Shown one piece after another: positions 60,101 through 62,767 of a stretch of DNA of 64,000 nucleotides. This stretch comes from Cristatella mucedo. Lineage: Eukaryota > Bryozoa > Phylactolaemata > Cristatellidae. The notes under the pieces were generated by a model that saw only the letters and a program-made list of their open reading frames with translations, did not search any database and was not told the origin of the DNA. Within the stretch, counting starts at the first letter, position 1; every line of letters begins with the position of its first letter. Made by a program: the position numbers and the translations under genes. The DNA is taken from positions 3,288,501-3,352,500 of the forward strand of contig WPIO01000023.1 in NCBI GenBank assembly GCA_009760855.2. Direction: 5' to 3'.

Positions 60101-62767
60101 CCTGTCCGACTAGCATTTGATACTTTAGACCCACTCAGCATGCATTGTATGTCCATTGTTGCAGCATGCAGTCGCCAGACTGCAATTCTGCGCTCGATTG
60201 TAGTTTGCTTGTGTATGTTTCAGTCTTATTTTTGCACGAAGTGGCATTCTGCAGCGATTTGCCCAAAGAGTTCCCGTGTGGGCATTATTGGTTCAGTCAT
60301 GGTGAGCCGTAATGGCTCACTAGGTAAGGCGGTTGCTTTTCACGACCTCGGCCTCGAGGTCGTGGGTTCAAATCCTGTGGTGGGCGATCCTTTATCGCCT
60401 CTGCAAGCCATAGTGATATCTTGGTGGTGATAGCCGTCAAGGCTCTTCTGTAGCTATACAAAAGGAGGCTGTTAAATCAGCTTGTATTTATTTATATTTA
60501 TTTAGTCATGAATGCAGAAAGATGGCTGTGTCAATTAATATACCCCACCCACATTTTTGGTATAGGTGCCTTCAACTCGTCGAACAACTGCCTATGATGA
60601 TGACTTCAGAAGTGGGGTCAGAACTAAAAAAAAATTGCTGCTGTCAGCAATGGTGATAGATTGTGATTTGTGGCTTGGACATCGGTTCCGTTGTCTTTAT
60701 AATAATAATAATAATATTGCACTTGATAAAGCGCCCTCAGAGAACTTAATCTCTTTCTAGGCGCTTTACATTTGCTGCAAAGTGATACGCAATAGAATAG
60801 TAAGTAAAATCATGCTTGAAAAACAAACAAAATGAATAACATGGTTAGGGGTTACATGCACTGGGTCAGCATGCAAATGTGGTTAGTGGCAGCATGAACA
60901 GTGTCAGCACGCATAAGCACATCGAGGACGAATCACAAGGACCCACTAAATGCTGTCCTAAATAGGTATGTTTTTAAGTTTCTTTTAAATGTGGTCAGGT
61001 CAGGGGATGTTCTGATGCAGGTCGGGAGGGAGTTCCAGGCTGTGGGAGCATACGAGCTAAATGCACGGTCTCCAAAGGATTTAAGTCTTTGTAGGAGCAT
61101 TTGCTGTGGCTACTGGTCTTTCGCTTTTCCTGTGTATTGTACTGGACTTCCTCTTTAAATTGCCAGCAGTCCATTAGGGTTTTTGGCACTAATCAAGTCC
61201 ACCGTTCATGCTTTCAGAACGATAAGCTGTGACCTATCGATAGGTGAATTCCTTGAAGGCACCCAACTCAACAGTGAGCAGCTGTAGCTGTTCTTCTGTT
61301 GTTTAGTTCGTAGGCTATTGCCTGTGCTCCTTGTTAGTTCCGGTTTGCTTGCATTTGCTTCCAACAGGACGTTGCCGTCTTATCTCTTCGGCACCTTTCT
61401 AATGCAGCTGGAGAGCGTGAGAAACTTCGATTTTGATGTATGGAGGAAGCGGTATTTAGAATGGGTGAAGACGAAGAAGCTCCGAATTACTGACTTCTTC
61501 CGGGCACAAGAACGGAATGAAGATGGCACAATGTGCAAGGACGAATTCGTCACGGGAATGCTTAACTCAAGTAAGAAGGGAATTAAACCGCCTGGTATCT
61601 TTGGTTAGCTTTGGTATCTAATACTGAGCTTTGTATTCGTTGGTGCTGTTTACAAGTCAGCTGTTATTGGCAACACAGCTGGCTCGACTGCTTAGAGCAT
61701 AATTAAGCAAACATGCATTGAGTATGTATGTTTCAACAGCTGTCCAATCAGGTCGTTGCTGGTTTTGTCACGTTTCTGTCCTCTTCGGGCGATAGGAGCA
61801 ATGCCGTGTATCTTTTTTTAAATAAATAATCTTAGCACTATGGTTAGTAGTGTTGTCCTGCCAGAATAAGACAGCAGAAGATGGAAGCCTGGGGCGTTAT
61901 CTACTGCAGGTGGTCATCCTTTGATGAGCTGATCATATTTCTGGCACTTCCCACAGAGTGTGCATGTCACCTATTTTGAAGATTTTTGAGATGAACGACA
62001 AAGTGGCTCGTTCCTTCTGCTAGTACCTGTCGATTTGACTTATATATATGTATTAGGTGTGCACTATATGAAGTAGAGCCAATCCATCAAGGCCTCCACT
62101 CTACCTATGCCCAGGCGTGGGGTTTTTCTCTGCTGCAGAGCTCACTGTGGTTGCTTGTTGAAGGCTGGCAACATGAAAGTTTAGTGGACGTGCACTTCTC
62201 ACTTCAAAGATGCAGCCGTGGCCTGCTGGCCACCTACCTGAGTTCCCAATGTGTGGTTAAAAGGTCCACATGTGCACAGTTCAATTCATTACACCTCTCC
62301 TAATAGAAAGCTTCCCTCAGACAGCTGATGGCCGACCCTTGTTGAGGCCTAGTTGCCCAGTCACAAGCTCACGGGAGTGATGGCTACTGCACTTTAACTG
62401 GGGGTTGGGCGTAACTGCCTCTCTCAGCAGCTTTAACGTTGACCTGCTGCATATCTACTCGTGAGGGCGCCCTTCTGCTGCTGTTATGATGTTCACTGAT
62501 CACTCTGCAGGCTTTGGGTGGCTATTTAAGTTCTATTTCATGTTTACTCTTTCACTGACATGTGCCTACTTGGTAATTAGAAACCACCTTTCTTATTTGT
62601 TGTTTTCGTTTGCAAGTCATAGTGATGTGTGGGCAAATCGTGTTTTGGCTTTAATTTTGTCAGAGTTTCCTACTAACAAAGCAGAGCTCGGTGCTGTGTT
62701 TGCCCACTTCGATCGTGAGAGGACAGGCAAGATCAAGTACAAGGAGTTCATAGATGCTCTGAGACTG
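901..62767 (+). CDS. MACF1/DST-like: Spectraplakin gene (MACF1/dystonin/Shot family), partial, multi-exon
   Basis: This entry spans the exons listed individually below; the interval is not one continuous ORF. Spectraplakins are cytoplasmic giants that link actin (N-terminal CH domains) to microtubules (C-terminal GAS2 domain) through a plakin domain and a spectrin-repeat rod. The window shows, in order, an SH3/plakin region, plectin-type repeats, about 17-18 spectrin repeats (estimated from length) and two EF hands. The last ~30 exons join in one frame with matched phases. C-terminal motifs line up with the vertebrate family, for example [25 protein letters not shown] and [13 protein letters not shown]. 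Both ends of the gene are outside the window. Most introns are phase 0. The rod looks shorter than the roughly thirty repeats of vertebrate MACF1/dystonin. Family assignment is very secure from 43 kb on, and good but with missing exons in the plakin part. Confidence 0.93.
1564..4480 (-). mobile_element. LINE family A copy, antisense, degenerate
   Basis: The minus strand carries the same C-terminal segment as the 24-kb copy ([18 protein letters not shown] at 2150-1622), RT fragments around 3050-2796 and 3509-3300, and upstream of those an endonuclease remnant near 4290-4080 ([14 protein letters not shown]-like). It is broken by frameshifts and by a nested SINE. It extends further 5' than the 22.6-kb copy, so it documents that the family encodes an APE-type endonuclease. 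Confidence 0.85.
2468..2632 (-). mobile_element. tRNA-derived SINE family S2, nested in LINE A
   Basis: The reverse complement contains the S2 head 'AGCCGTGATGGCTCACTAGG', a B-box GGGTTCGAAC-type promoter at the middle and the S2 body ('GGCGATTATTTATGG', 'GATAGCCGTCAAGGCT'). It interrupts the antisense LINE A copy. Confidence 0.82.
4820..5012 (+). mobile_element. LINE family B 3' end, (ATT)n tail
   Basis: The segment runs from 'TTGCATGCTGACCCTGTGC' through 'GTAAAGTGCCTAGGAAGAGA' to a run of ATT/TTA triplets. It matches the tails of the 8.1-, 10.2- and 53.1-kb copies. Only the 3' untranslated part is present. Confidence 0.82.
5496..5587 (+). CDS. Spectraplakin exon: end of plakin SH3 into next spectrin repeat
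   Basis: The acceptor is cctctttcag and the donor gtatgt; the phase goes from 0 to 2. The peptide includes [19 protein letters not shown], equivalent to the plakin signature 'VPSVCFxxPPPNKEAVxxANR' where the SH3 packs on the following spectrin repeat. The last codon, Arg, is split AG/G with the exon at 6442. The residue pattern and phase make this one of the safer plakin exons. Confidence 0.87.
6442..6550 (+). CDS. Spectraplakin exon: plakin-domain helix after the SH3
   Basis: The acceptor is tttgcatgcag and the donor gtacct; the phase goes from 2 to 0. The peptide begins [16 protein letters not shown], corresponding to the vertebrate 'NVLTLWHxxHxxMKS' helix directly after the SH3. It ends ...DPATSLQ. 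A longer read-through of the same frame upstream of the acceptor is intronic. Confidence 0.82.
7319..7643 (+). CDS. Spectraplakin exon: plakin-domain spectrin repeat
   Basis: An open frame of 108 codons plus one base ends at the strong donor AAG/gtcagt. Local GC content is well above the flanks, as expected for coding sequence. Helical segments such as [18 protein letters not shown] and [15 protein letters not shown] fit the spectrin repeat that follows the SH3-bearing repeat of plakin domains. The start is ambiguous: acceptors at 7317-7318 (used here) and 7407-7408 are both phase 0. The single overhanging G pairs with the two-base overhang of the exon at 13457. Confidence 0.72.
8064..8584 (+). 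mobile_element. LINE family B 3' fragment with ORF2 C-terminus
   Basis: The frame [48 protein letters not shown] is the characteristic C-terminus of L2/CR1-like non-LTR ORF2 proteins. It is followed by the 3' UTR, the stem 'AAGCGCC...GGCGCTTT' and (ATT)n. Confidence 0.87.
10182..10672 (+). mobile_element. LINE family B 3' fragment
   Basis: Same C-terminal frame as the 8.1-kb copy ([46 protein letters not shown]), with the same 3' UTR ending in an ATTATAATTATTATC tail. It is somewhat diverged. Confidence 0.86.
10948..12527 (-). mobile_element. Fossil Tc1/mariner DNA transposon
   Basis: Inverted ends share the core TTGTyCAAAAGTTTyyAT (10950-10967 and, inverted, near 12506-12523). Read on the minus strand, pieces of a Tc1-type transposase are visible in different frames: a WQHDNDPP-like catalytic segment near 11410-11380 and, around 11290-11150, [20 protein letters not shown] then [10 protein letters not shown], resembling 'DLNPIENxWxxLKRRV...'. 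Many stops and shifts make it inactive. A SINE lies inside its distal part. Confidence 0.72.
12340..12493 (+). mobile_element. tRNA-derived SINE family S2, diverged
   Basis: It contains B-box-like GTTTCGAGTCCTTCGG, then 'AAGGCGATCCTTTATTGC', 'AGCCTGGGGTCTTGTGCTGC' and the end 'AATAAGGCTGATATAAGCTAAT', parallel to the copies at 26.1 and 60.3 kb. The A-box half is poorly preserved. It is inserted in the mariner remnant. Confidence 0.68.
13140..13375. repeat. Tandem duplication, ~119-bp unit
   Basis: Two copies start with 'GTACTCTSTCWGGTGCCTGC' at 13140 and 13259. They share 'GGGTCTTCAGTCrGTCTyTT' and 'CCCAATGAATGCAyCAAAGC' with about ten differences. They lie just upstream of the exon at 13457. 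Confidence 0.87.
13457..13533 (+). CDS. Spectraplakin exon: plakin-domain helix
   Basis: A 77-bp exon lies between gaatttgacag and gtatgt. It enters in phase 1, matching the exit of the 7319 exon, and exits in phase 0. The peptide [19 protein letters not shown] continues into KLGRRLE, which resembles the spectrin helix 'LYISEVRNIRLRLEN' of vertebrate plakin domains. The phase match is the main support. Confidence 0.72.
15929..15980 (+). CDS. Candidate spectraplakin plakin-domain exon
   Basis: After the acceptor ttgcttag the phase-0 frame reads [17 protein letters not shown], amphipathic and spectrin-like. It ends at a gtaatg donor in phase 1, or at gtctt 15 bases later in phase 0. The entry phase agrees with the exon at 13457. 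The exit phase does not connect directly to the next confident exon at 28053, so another exon would be needed. It could be chance. Confidence 0.35.
17498..17633 (+). mobile_element. tRNA-derived SINE family S1
   Basis: The head CCGAGCTGGTTTGGTCCAGC (A-box region) and GGTCTCGAGCCCCGGGG (B-box) mark a Pol III-type tRNA-like promoter. The tail 'AAGCGCCTGAATAGAGATTA' is homologous to the 3' end of LINE B. A (TA)n array follows directly. Confidence 0.82.
17632..17753. repeat. (TA)n microsatellite
   Basis: About 120 bp of almost pure TA, broken once by TTATATTATATATT. The Tyr/Ile ORFs called across it are artefacts. It probably grew from the TA-rich 3' end of the adjacent SINE. Confidence 0.97.
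21690..21956. repeat. (TC)n / TCTG microsatellite
   Basis: Polypyrimidine CTCTCT tract with regular CTGTC and CTTTC interruptions. It gives spurious 127-225-residue Ser/Leu ORFs in all three plus frames, which are not genes. Confidence 0.97.
22550..24938 (+). mobile_element. LINE family A, 5'-truncated, best-preserved copy
   Basis: This non-LTR retrotransposon retains the reverse transcriptase and C-terminal region but no endonuclease. The 5' end is truncated near 22550 and the 3' end carries a TACATGACATGACATGACAT tail. Fragments of the same family lie antisense at 1.6-4.5, 36.3 and 50.6-52.0 kb and sense at 26.6 and 44.9 kb. Copies differ enough that the family is not freshly amplified. 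Confidence 0.92.
22618..24873 (+). pseudogene. LINE A ORF2 (reverse transcriptase) with one internal stop
   Basis: The protein would copy its own RNA at a nicked target site. RT blocks seen in order are [19 protein letters not shown], the motif-A segment [20 protein letters not shown] with catalytic Asp near 23614, [13 protein letters not shown] at about 23787, and the catalytic YADD at 23884-23895. The C-terminus ([25 protein letters not shown]) ends at 24873. One TGA at 24037-24039 interrupts an otherwise uninterrupted 752-codon frame; other copies have Gly (GGA) there ([12 protein letters not shown] at ~51.5 kb). The L2/CR1-like clade is inferred from motif A '[12 protein letters not shown]'. 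Confidence 0.92.
26134..26280 (+). mobile_element. tRNA-derived SINE family S2, diverged
   Basis: It has 'CATGGTAAGGCGC', B-box GGTTTCGAGTCC, then 'CAATCCTTTATTGCC' and 'CTCTAAGGCTCTTCTGTCCC' followed by 'AAATGAGGCTGTTTGATAAG'. It aligns end to end with the 60.3-kb copy. Confidence 0.75.
26570..26680 (+). mobile_element. LINE family A 3'-end fragment
   Basis: The string 'AAGCCACTTAGGCTTTGAATG' with 'AACTCTCTTGAGTAACCCCA' and 'TTACAGATGGAGATGCATTG' is a diverged copy of the extreme 3' end of LINE A (24830-24925). Confidence 0.7.
28053..28303 (+). CDS. Spectraplakin exon: end of plakin domain and linker
   Basis: The acceptor is ttgatttcag and the donor CTCG/gtgagt; entry is phase 2 and exit phase 1. 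The first third, [20 protein letters not shown], is helical and resembles a late plakin-domain spectrin helix. The rest ([27 protein letters not shown]) looks like a flexible Ser/Ala/Pro linker. The exit phase fits the plectin-repeat exon at 36791. The entry phase (2) differs from the exit of 13457 (0), which shows at least one exon is missing from this model. Confidence 0.72.
31774..31788 (+). CDS. Candidate 15-bp microexon (GTEEL) before the plectin exon
   Basis: The segment GCACCGAGGAGCTTG sits between a ccatccag acceptor and the strong donor gtaagt. It enters and leaves in phase 1, exactly compatible with the exons at 28053 and 36791, adding five residues. The same frame stays open beyond the donor ([15 protein letters not shown]...) to a stop at 31855, so a longer exon is an alternative. 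The upstream pyrimidine tract is poor. Confidence 0.33.
36000..36135 (+). mobile_element. LINE family B 3' tail fragment
   Basis: It includes 'CTTCCTTTGCAGCAAATG', 'AAAGCGCCTATAAAGAGATT' and 'TCTCTGAGAGCTTTATCAAA' with a TTATTAATAGTAATAATAAT tail. Only the terminal ~130 bases remain. Confidence 0.76.
36285..36455 (-). mobile_element. LINE family A 3'-end fragment, antisense
   Basis: It matches the reverse complement of the LINE A terminus: 'AATGTGGGTGTTATGTAG', 'AAAGCACACTCACAGCCT', 'TTCGGTAGCCAACCGACC', 'AAAGAGAAAGTGAGAAGC'. It lies 340 bp upstream of the plectin exon. Confidence 0.82.
36791..38940 (+). CDS. Spectraplakin large exon: plectin-type repeats
   Basis: A 2150-bp exon follows the acceptor tttttcag and precedes the donor GAG/gtaagg. 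Its 716 complete codons contain a chain of plectin-repeat modules, each a 'Dxx(T/S)GxxLxxxEAVxxGL(V/I)' unit. Examples are [58 protein letters not shown] and [20 protein letters not shown]. Plectin repeats in plakins bind intermediate filaments; in invertebrate spectraplakins they form a block between plakin domain and rod. The final ~40 residues, including [19 protein letters not shown], already form the first rod spectrin helix. Entry is phase 1 and exit phase 0, so the exon cannot be skipped without a frameshift. An ATG at 36796 would allow an internal start. GC is far higher than in the flanking introns. Long antisense ORFs here are GC artefacts. Confidence 0.94.
39118..39192. repeat. (CT)n(CA)n(CT)n microsatellite next to a splice acceptor
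   Basis: A CT run, nine to ten CA units and a further CT run end in a CAG 20 bp upstream of the acceptor used by rod exon R1 (39211-39213). Using the CAG of the repeat instead would shift the frame. Confidence 0.95.
39214..39381 (+). CDS. Spectraplakin rod exon R1, with GC donor
   Basis: A 56-codon phase 0/0 exon encodes [19 protein letters not shown] and [20 protein letters not shown], a coiled spectrin segment. The acceptor tttaactag lies just downstream of a CA/CT microsatellite. The 3' splice donor appears to be non-canonical, GAGAAG/gcaagc. The nearest GT (39389) would break the frame with the next exon. Confidence 0.85.
39659..39841 (+). CDS. Spectraplakin rod exon R2
   Basis: This phase 0/0 exon of 61 codons runs from cccgttgcag to gtagcc. 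It encodes [19 protein letters not shown] and [18 protein letters not shown]. The 'W..E....L' pattern is the start of a spectrin repeat, and the [14 protein letters not shown] segment is the inter-helix part. Confidence 0.88.
39958..40041 (+). CDS. Spectraplakin rod exon R3
   Basis: A 28-codon phase 0/0 exon between gtggttacag and gtcagt encodes [20 protein letters not shown] followed by LKFVAEAN. It is helical and continues the R2 spectrin repeat. The introns on either side are 116 and 281 bp. Confidence 0.85.
40097..40180 (-). mobile_element. LINE B / SINE tail remnant, antisense
   Basis: AATAATAATAATTATAATAC followed by 'TTGATCTCTTTCTAGGTACT' resembles the reverse complement of the LINE B tail (AAGTGCC...GAGA...ATTATT). 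It is short and diverged, inside the intron before R4. Confidence 0.55.
40323..41489 (+). CDS. Spectraplakin rod exon R4, several spectrin repeats
   Basis: This is the second-largest exon (389 codons, phase 0/0), from gctttgcag to gtgtgc. It holds about three and a half spectrin repeats in an alanine-rich, high-GC dialect. Recognisable helices are [58 protein letters not shown] and [18 protein letters not shown]. No intron interrupts these repeats, unlike the rest of the rod where each repeat is split two or three times. Confidence 0.92.
41621..41740 (+). CDS. Spectraplakin rod exon R5
   Basis: A 40-codon phase 0/0 exon runs from tctctctgccag to gtgagc. It encodes [19 protein letters not shown] then [21 protein letters not shown], equivalent to the helix B/C linker of a spectrin repeat. 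The next confident exon is 1.6 kb away. Confidence 0.88.
41918..42060 (-). mobile_element. tRNA-derived SINE family S1, antisense
   Basis: The reverse complement begins ACCGAGCTGGTTTGGTCTAG, contains B-box GTGGGCTCGAGCCCCGAGG and ends with the LINE-B-like 'AAGCGCCTGAATAGAGATAA' tail and 'GCGCTATATAAATAAATT'. This is the best-preserved S1 copy. Confidence 0.85.
43332..43470 (+). CDS. Spectraplakin rod exon R6
   Basis: The acceptor is ccttgttcag and the donor ATAA/gtaagg; the phase goes from 0 to 1. The peptide includes [20 protein letters not shown] and [11 protein letters not shown]. The 'V..KK...ELIQKC' helix is spectrin-like. The open frame past the donor (SKADLPDVV) is intronic because R7 restores the frame with a two-base overhang. 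Confidence 0.86.
43800..43987 (+). CDS. Spectraplakin rod exon R7
   Basis: After tcacttttgcag the exon enters in phase 1 with CT (joining to a Thr codon) and exits in phase 0 before gtgatg. It encodes [20 protein letters not shown], an [10 protein letters not shown] turn and [13 protein letters not shown]. This is the C helix of one repeat and the start of the next. Confidence 0.88.
44087..44422 (+). CDS. Spectraplakin rod exon R8
   Basis: This 112-codon phase 0/0 exon covers roughly one spectrin repeat ([52 protein letters not shown]). The end 'IREQIEENQ' matches the family's 'IKEQISENK', anchoring this point about a dozen repeats from the EF hands. From here on, motif order agrees with vertebrate MACF1/dystonin. 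The upstream intron is only 99 bp. Confidence 0.93.
44547..44679 (+). CDS. Spectraplakin rod exon R9
   Basis: The exon lies between catttctttag and GATG/gtaatg; the phase goes from 0 to 1. It encodes [20 protein letters not shown] then [20 protein letters not shown]. It corresponds to the helix preceding the family's '[11 protein letters not shown]' repeat. Confidence 0.88.
44876..45222 (+). mobile_element. LINE family A fragment with internal deletion
   Basis: RT motif-A-like sequence ([10 protein letters not shown]) is joined directly to the C-terminal segment ([31 protein letters not shown]) and the 3' UTR. About 1 kb of RT is therefore missing. It follows rod exon R9. Confidence 0.78.
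45311..45509. repeat. Perfect 100-bp tandem duplication
   Basis: The unit beginning TTGTAAAAAAGATCATC at 45311 is repeated from 45411 with no difference over about 99 bases, including a TAATAATAATAAT stretch and the first bases of an antisense LINE B tail. Confidence 0.95.
45465..45885 (-). mobile_element. LINE family B 3' fragment, antisense
   Basis: The reverse complement shows ATTATTATTATGATAG-type tail, 'CTCTGAGGGTGCTTGC', the 3' UTR, and the C-terminal coding region ('GAACTCACTACCGACTGAC', 'GACCTTACGACATTTAAAC'). It is diverged from the 8.1-kb copy. Its tail lies in the 100-bp duplication. Confidence 0.75.
46245..46477 (+). CDS. Spectraplakin rod exon R10
   Basis: Entry is phase 1 after gtatggtag; the exon exits phase 0 at AAG/gttagt. 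It encodes [20 protein letters not shown], then [20 protein letters not shown]. The latter is directly comparable with the vertebrate '[21 protein letters not shown]' helix, and [12 protein letters not shown] with 'SVVKQQQEAAE'. Confidence 0.93.
46652..46876 (+). CDS. Spectraplakin rod exon R11
   Basis: A 75-codon phase 0/0 exon runs from cttttttcacag to gtgagt. It encodes [20 protein letters not shown] and [20 protein letters not shown]. Long uninterrupted helix C spans the junction to the next repeat, typical of spectrin rods. Confidence 0.92.
47069..47170 (+). CDS. Spectraplakin rod exon R12
   Basis: A 34-codon phase 0/0 exon runs from ttaacttag to gtaagg. [16 protein letters not shown] and [15 protein letters not shown] align with the vertebrate 'AVFDWVDIAGGKLASM...TDLETVKQQIEELK' stretch, including the invariant Trp of helix A. 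Confidence 0.92.
47290..47457 (+). CDS. Spectraplakin rod exon R13
   Basis: This 56-codon phase 0/0 exon encodes [20 protein letters not shown] and [18 protein letters not shown], the latter with the conserved helix-C 'RW..L' motif. The donor is gtgaag; without splicing, the frame stops 5 codons later. Confidence 0.9.
47868..48000 (-). mobile_element. tRNA-derived SINE family S1, antisense, diverged
   Basis: The reverse complement runs GCCCTGGTTTGGCACAGGGC, 'GAGATGCTCGCCTTTGACAA', 'TCGAGGGCTCAAGCCCTTCG' and 'AGCACCCGAATAAAGATTAG', parallel to the 42-kb copy. Confidence 0.78.
48265..48420 (+). CDS. Spectraplakin rod exon R14
   Basis: A 52-codon phase 0/0 exon runs from cttcttgtag to gtgaag. 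[20 protein letters not shown] starts the repeat; [14 protein letters not shown] matches the family's 'GDPKAIEIELAKH'. Helix A has Tyr where most repeats carry Trp. Confidence 0.92.
48566..48772 (+). CDS. Spectraplakin rod exon R15
   Basis: A 69-codon phase 0/0 exon runs from tttattgtag to gtaaga. It encodes [20 protein letters not shown] and [20 protein letters not shown], the B and C helices equivalent to '[20 protein letters not shown]...RWQNVLEKTEQRKQQLDGAL'. The family's helix-C Trp is replaced by Phe/Val here. Confidence 0.92.
48846..49020 (+). mobile_element. tRNA-derived SINE family S1
   Basis: It begins CCTCCCTGGTTTGACCTAGT and continues with 'ATTAAGGCGCTTACC'. It ends 'GAAGCGCCTGAATGGAGATT', 'AAGTTCTCGTAGGGAGCTGT' and ACAAATGAATTATAT. 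The middle is expanded relative to other copies and the B-box is lost. Confidence 0.78.
49225..49353 (+). CDS. Spectraplakin rod exon R16
   Basis: A 43-codon phase 0/0 exon runs from cttctataatag to gtaagt. [19 protein letters not shown] and [16 protein letters not shown] match vertebrate 'GEIEDLQQWLTDTERHLLA' and 'LGGLPETAKEQLNVH'. The LPETA motif is diagnostic of this repeat. Confidence 0.95.
49552..49728 (+). CDS. Spectraplakin rod exon R17
   Basis: A 59-codon phase 0/0 exon runs from ctcgttacag to gtgggc. It encodes [20 protein letters not shown] and [20 protein letters not shown]. The end is Lys-rich (KKQAKKKK) at the helix-C/next-A junction where vertebrates have 'NERKTKLEE'. Confidence 0.92.
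49906..50061 (+). CDS. Spectraplakin rod exon R18
   Basis: A 52-codon phase 0/0 exon runs from gtatttctag to gtaggt. [19 protein letters not shown] and [13 protein letters not shown] correspond to 'FHNSLQDFINWLTQAEQTL' and 'VLFQIDEHK' of the family. Confidence 0.94.
50153..50359 (+). CDS. Spectraplakin rod exon R19
   Basis: A 69-codon phase 0/0 exon runs from tgtgcacag to gtaagc. [20 protein letters not shown] and [18 protein letters not shown] are the best-conserved rod segment in the window (vertebrate '[20 protein letters not shown]' and 'VVLIKNLLISVQSRWEKVV'). It ends REDTR. The upstream intron is 91 bp; the downstream one is 3.8 kb and transposon-rich. Confidence 0.96.
50645..51950 (-). 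mobile_element. LINE family A copy, antisense
   Basis: The minus strand gives, in order, a damaged motif A region near 51930, the YADD box ([14 protein letters not shown]) at about 51690, [20 protein letters not shown] at about 51520, and the C-terminus ([22 protein letters not shown]) near 51150-51040. Frameshifts and stops break it. It provides the Gly codon at the position mutated to TGA in the 24-kb copy. Confidence 0.88.
52287..52814. mobile_element. MITE-like element with tandem-repeat inverted termini
   Basis: The left end (about 52294-52378) is five or six repeats of a 'GACAAAATAGCCCC'-type unit. The right end (about 52742-52812) is the inverse complement of the same repeats. The AT-rich core has no ORF. 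The octamer GATCTCTA occurs immediately outside both ends (52279-52286 and 52815-52822), consistent with an 8-bp target-site duplication as made by hAT-like transposases. Confidence 0.72.
53138..53651 (+). mobile_element. LINE family B 3' fragment with ORF2 C-terminus
   Basis: Nearly identical to the 8.1-kb copy: [47 protein letters not shown], then 3' UTR, stem and (ATT)n. Both copies begin at the same point, TTTTGTCGCTC(TC)ACTTTTAG. Confidence 0.88.
53655..54030 (-). mobile_element. LINE family C C-terminal fragment, antisense
   Basis: The reverse complement encodes [18 protein letters not shown] and [20 protein letters not shown], the same architectural end ('SYA...LP...F/LK..LK.HLF') as L2-like ORF2 proteins but a different sequence from families A and B. 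It abuts the tail of the LINE B copy tail to tail. Confidence 0.68.
54203..54322 (+). CDS. Spectraplakin rod exon R20
   Basis: A 40-codon phase 0/0 exon runs from gttccttag to gtacgt. [20 protein letters not shown] and [11 protein letters not shown] match '[20 protein letters not shown]' and 'IKTQLAQHK' in the same order. Confidence 0.94.
54323..56250 (+). other. Intron with an unusual GC-rich 3' half
   Basis: The section 54323-55480 is ordinary AT-rich sequence. From about 55490 to 56240 the composition turns GC-rich and long open frames appear on both strands (138 codons minus at 55426-55842, 122 codons plus at 55841-56209), none recognisable. Confidence 0.55.
56251..56408 (+). CDS. Spectraplakin rod exon R21
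   Basis: After ggagttgcag, phase 0 entry gives [20 protein letters not shown] then [20 protein letters not shown]. The 'GRSLK' and 'ELxxKWxxL' features match the family. Exit is phase 2 (AG/gtaaga), which R22 completes. Another frame is open in the 5' part, but only this frame fits both phase and family. Confidence 0.9.
56509..56668 (+). CDS. Spectraplakin rod exon R22
   Basis: Entry is phase 2 after cgatgtag, exit phase 0 at gtaagc. [20 protein letters not shown] and [17 protein letters not shown] match '[20 protein letters not shown]' and 'HGDIDLVMNLIDNHK'. The upstream intron is 100 bp. Confidence 0.95.
56876..57049 (+). CDS. Spectraplakin rod exon R23
   Basis: A 58-codon phase 0/0 exon runs from ttcgtccag to gtaagc. 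[20 protein letters not shown] and [20 protein letters not shown] equal helices B and C of the repeat begun in R22. The position and first residues (AF..E) match the vertebrate 'AFQKELGKRTSSVQALKR'. Confidence 0.93.
57180..57262 (-). mobile_element. LINE family B tail remnant, antisense, beside an exon
   Basis: AATAATAATTATAATACATG, 'GCCCTCAGAGAACTTAATCT' and 'GCACTTTACATTTGCTGTAA' are the reverse complement of the LINE B 3' end. The insertion ends about 18 bases before the acceptor of rod exon R24. Confidence 0.8.
57281..57550 (+). CDS. Spectraplakin rod exon R24
   Basis: A 90-codon phase 0/0 exon runs from tcatctgtag to gtacag. It encodes [40 protein letters not shown] and [20 protein letters not shown]. 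These match the vertebrate penultimate repeat including '[20 protein letters not shown]'. The acceptor lies about 20 bases downstream of an antisense LINE-B tail. Confidence 0.96.
57964..58152 (+). CDS. Spectraplakin rod exon R25
   Basis: A 63-codon phase 0/0 exon runs from gtccttgcag to gtgagt. [19 protein letters not shown] and [17 protein letters not shown] match 'QELLEALLAWLQWAETTL' and 'VIPQEIEEVKALIAEHQ' of the last full spectrin repeat. Confidence 0.95.
58153..59633 (+). other. Intron between rod exons R25 and R26
   Basis: 1.5 kb with no repeat or coding signal that I can identify. Confidence 0.6.
59634..59734 (+). CDS. Spectraplakin rod exon R26
   Basis: Entry is phase 0 after attcttgcag; exit is phase 2 at AAAAG/gttatt, a weak donor. 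[20 protein letters not shown] corresponds to '[20 protein letters not shown]'. [10 protein letters not shown] is the basic, Pro-containing loop that in vertebrates is longer and alternatively spliced. Confidence 0.88.
59965..60085 (+). CDS. Spectraplakin rod exon R27, last spectrin helix
   Basis: Entry is phase 2 after gtttctgcag and exit phase 0 at gtatga. It encodes [20 protein letters not shown] then [11 protein letters not shown], equivalent to '[31 protein letters not shown]', the helix that precedes the EF hands. The next coding exon is 1.3 kb downstream. Confidence 0.94.
60301..60483 (+). mobile_element. tRNA-derived SINE family S2, best copy
   Basis: The head GTGAGCCGTAATGGCTCACT with AGGTAAGGCGG is A-box-like; GTGGGTTCAAATCCTG is the B-box. 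Body elements are 'GGGCGATCCTTTATCGCC', 'TGGTGATAGCCGTCAAGGCT' and 'ACAAAAGGAGGCTGTTAAAT'. It is the reference copy for the family here. Confidence 0.85.
60695..61090 (-). mobile_element. LINE family B 3' fragment, antisense
   Basis: It starts with an AATAATAATAATAATATTGC tail on the plus strand, then 'AAAGCGCCCTCAGAGAACTT' and the 3' UTR. The reverse complement then reads the family B C-terminal frame ([18 protein letters not shown]-like) up to about 61085. Confidence 0.87.
61408..61570 (+). CDS. Spectraplakin exon: first EF hand
   Basis: After cctttctaatgcag, phase 0 entry reads [47 protein letters not shown]. The exit is phase 1 (TCAA/gtaaga). The vertebrate counterpart is 'FDFDxWRKxYMRWMNxxKSRxMDFFRRIDKDQDG'. 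The loop [12 protein letters not shown] has Glu instead of Asp at position 1 and Asn at 3, so calcium binding may be weak. Confidence 0.95.
62664..62767 (+). CDS. Spectraplakin exon: second EF hand
   Basis: Entry is phase 1 after attttgtcag, with the Lys codon split A/AG. Exit is phase 0 at gtaatg. [20 protein letters not shown] then [15 protein letters not shown] matches '[33 protein letters not shown]'. Loop residues are [12 protein letters not shown]: Glu at position 3, Thr at 5, Lys at 9, a clearly degenerate loop. The GAS2 domain expected next is not found in the remaining 1.2 kb. Confidence 0.95.

Noticed and set aside
60301-60400. Possible stand-alone tRNA gene (A and B boxes)
   Set aside because: The same sequence recurs with a common non-tRNA body at four other places, so it is a SINE head; the cloverleaf is incomplete.
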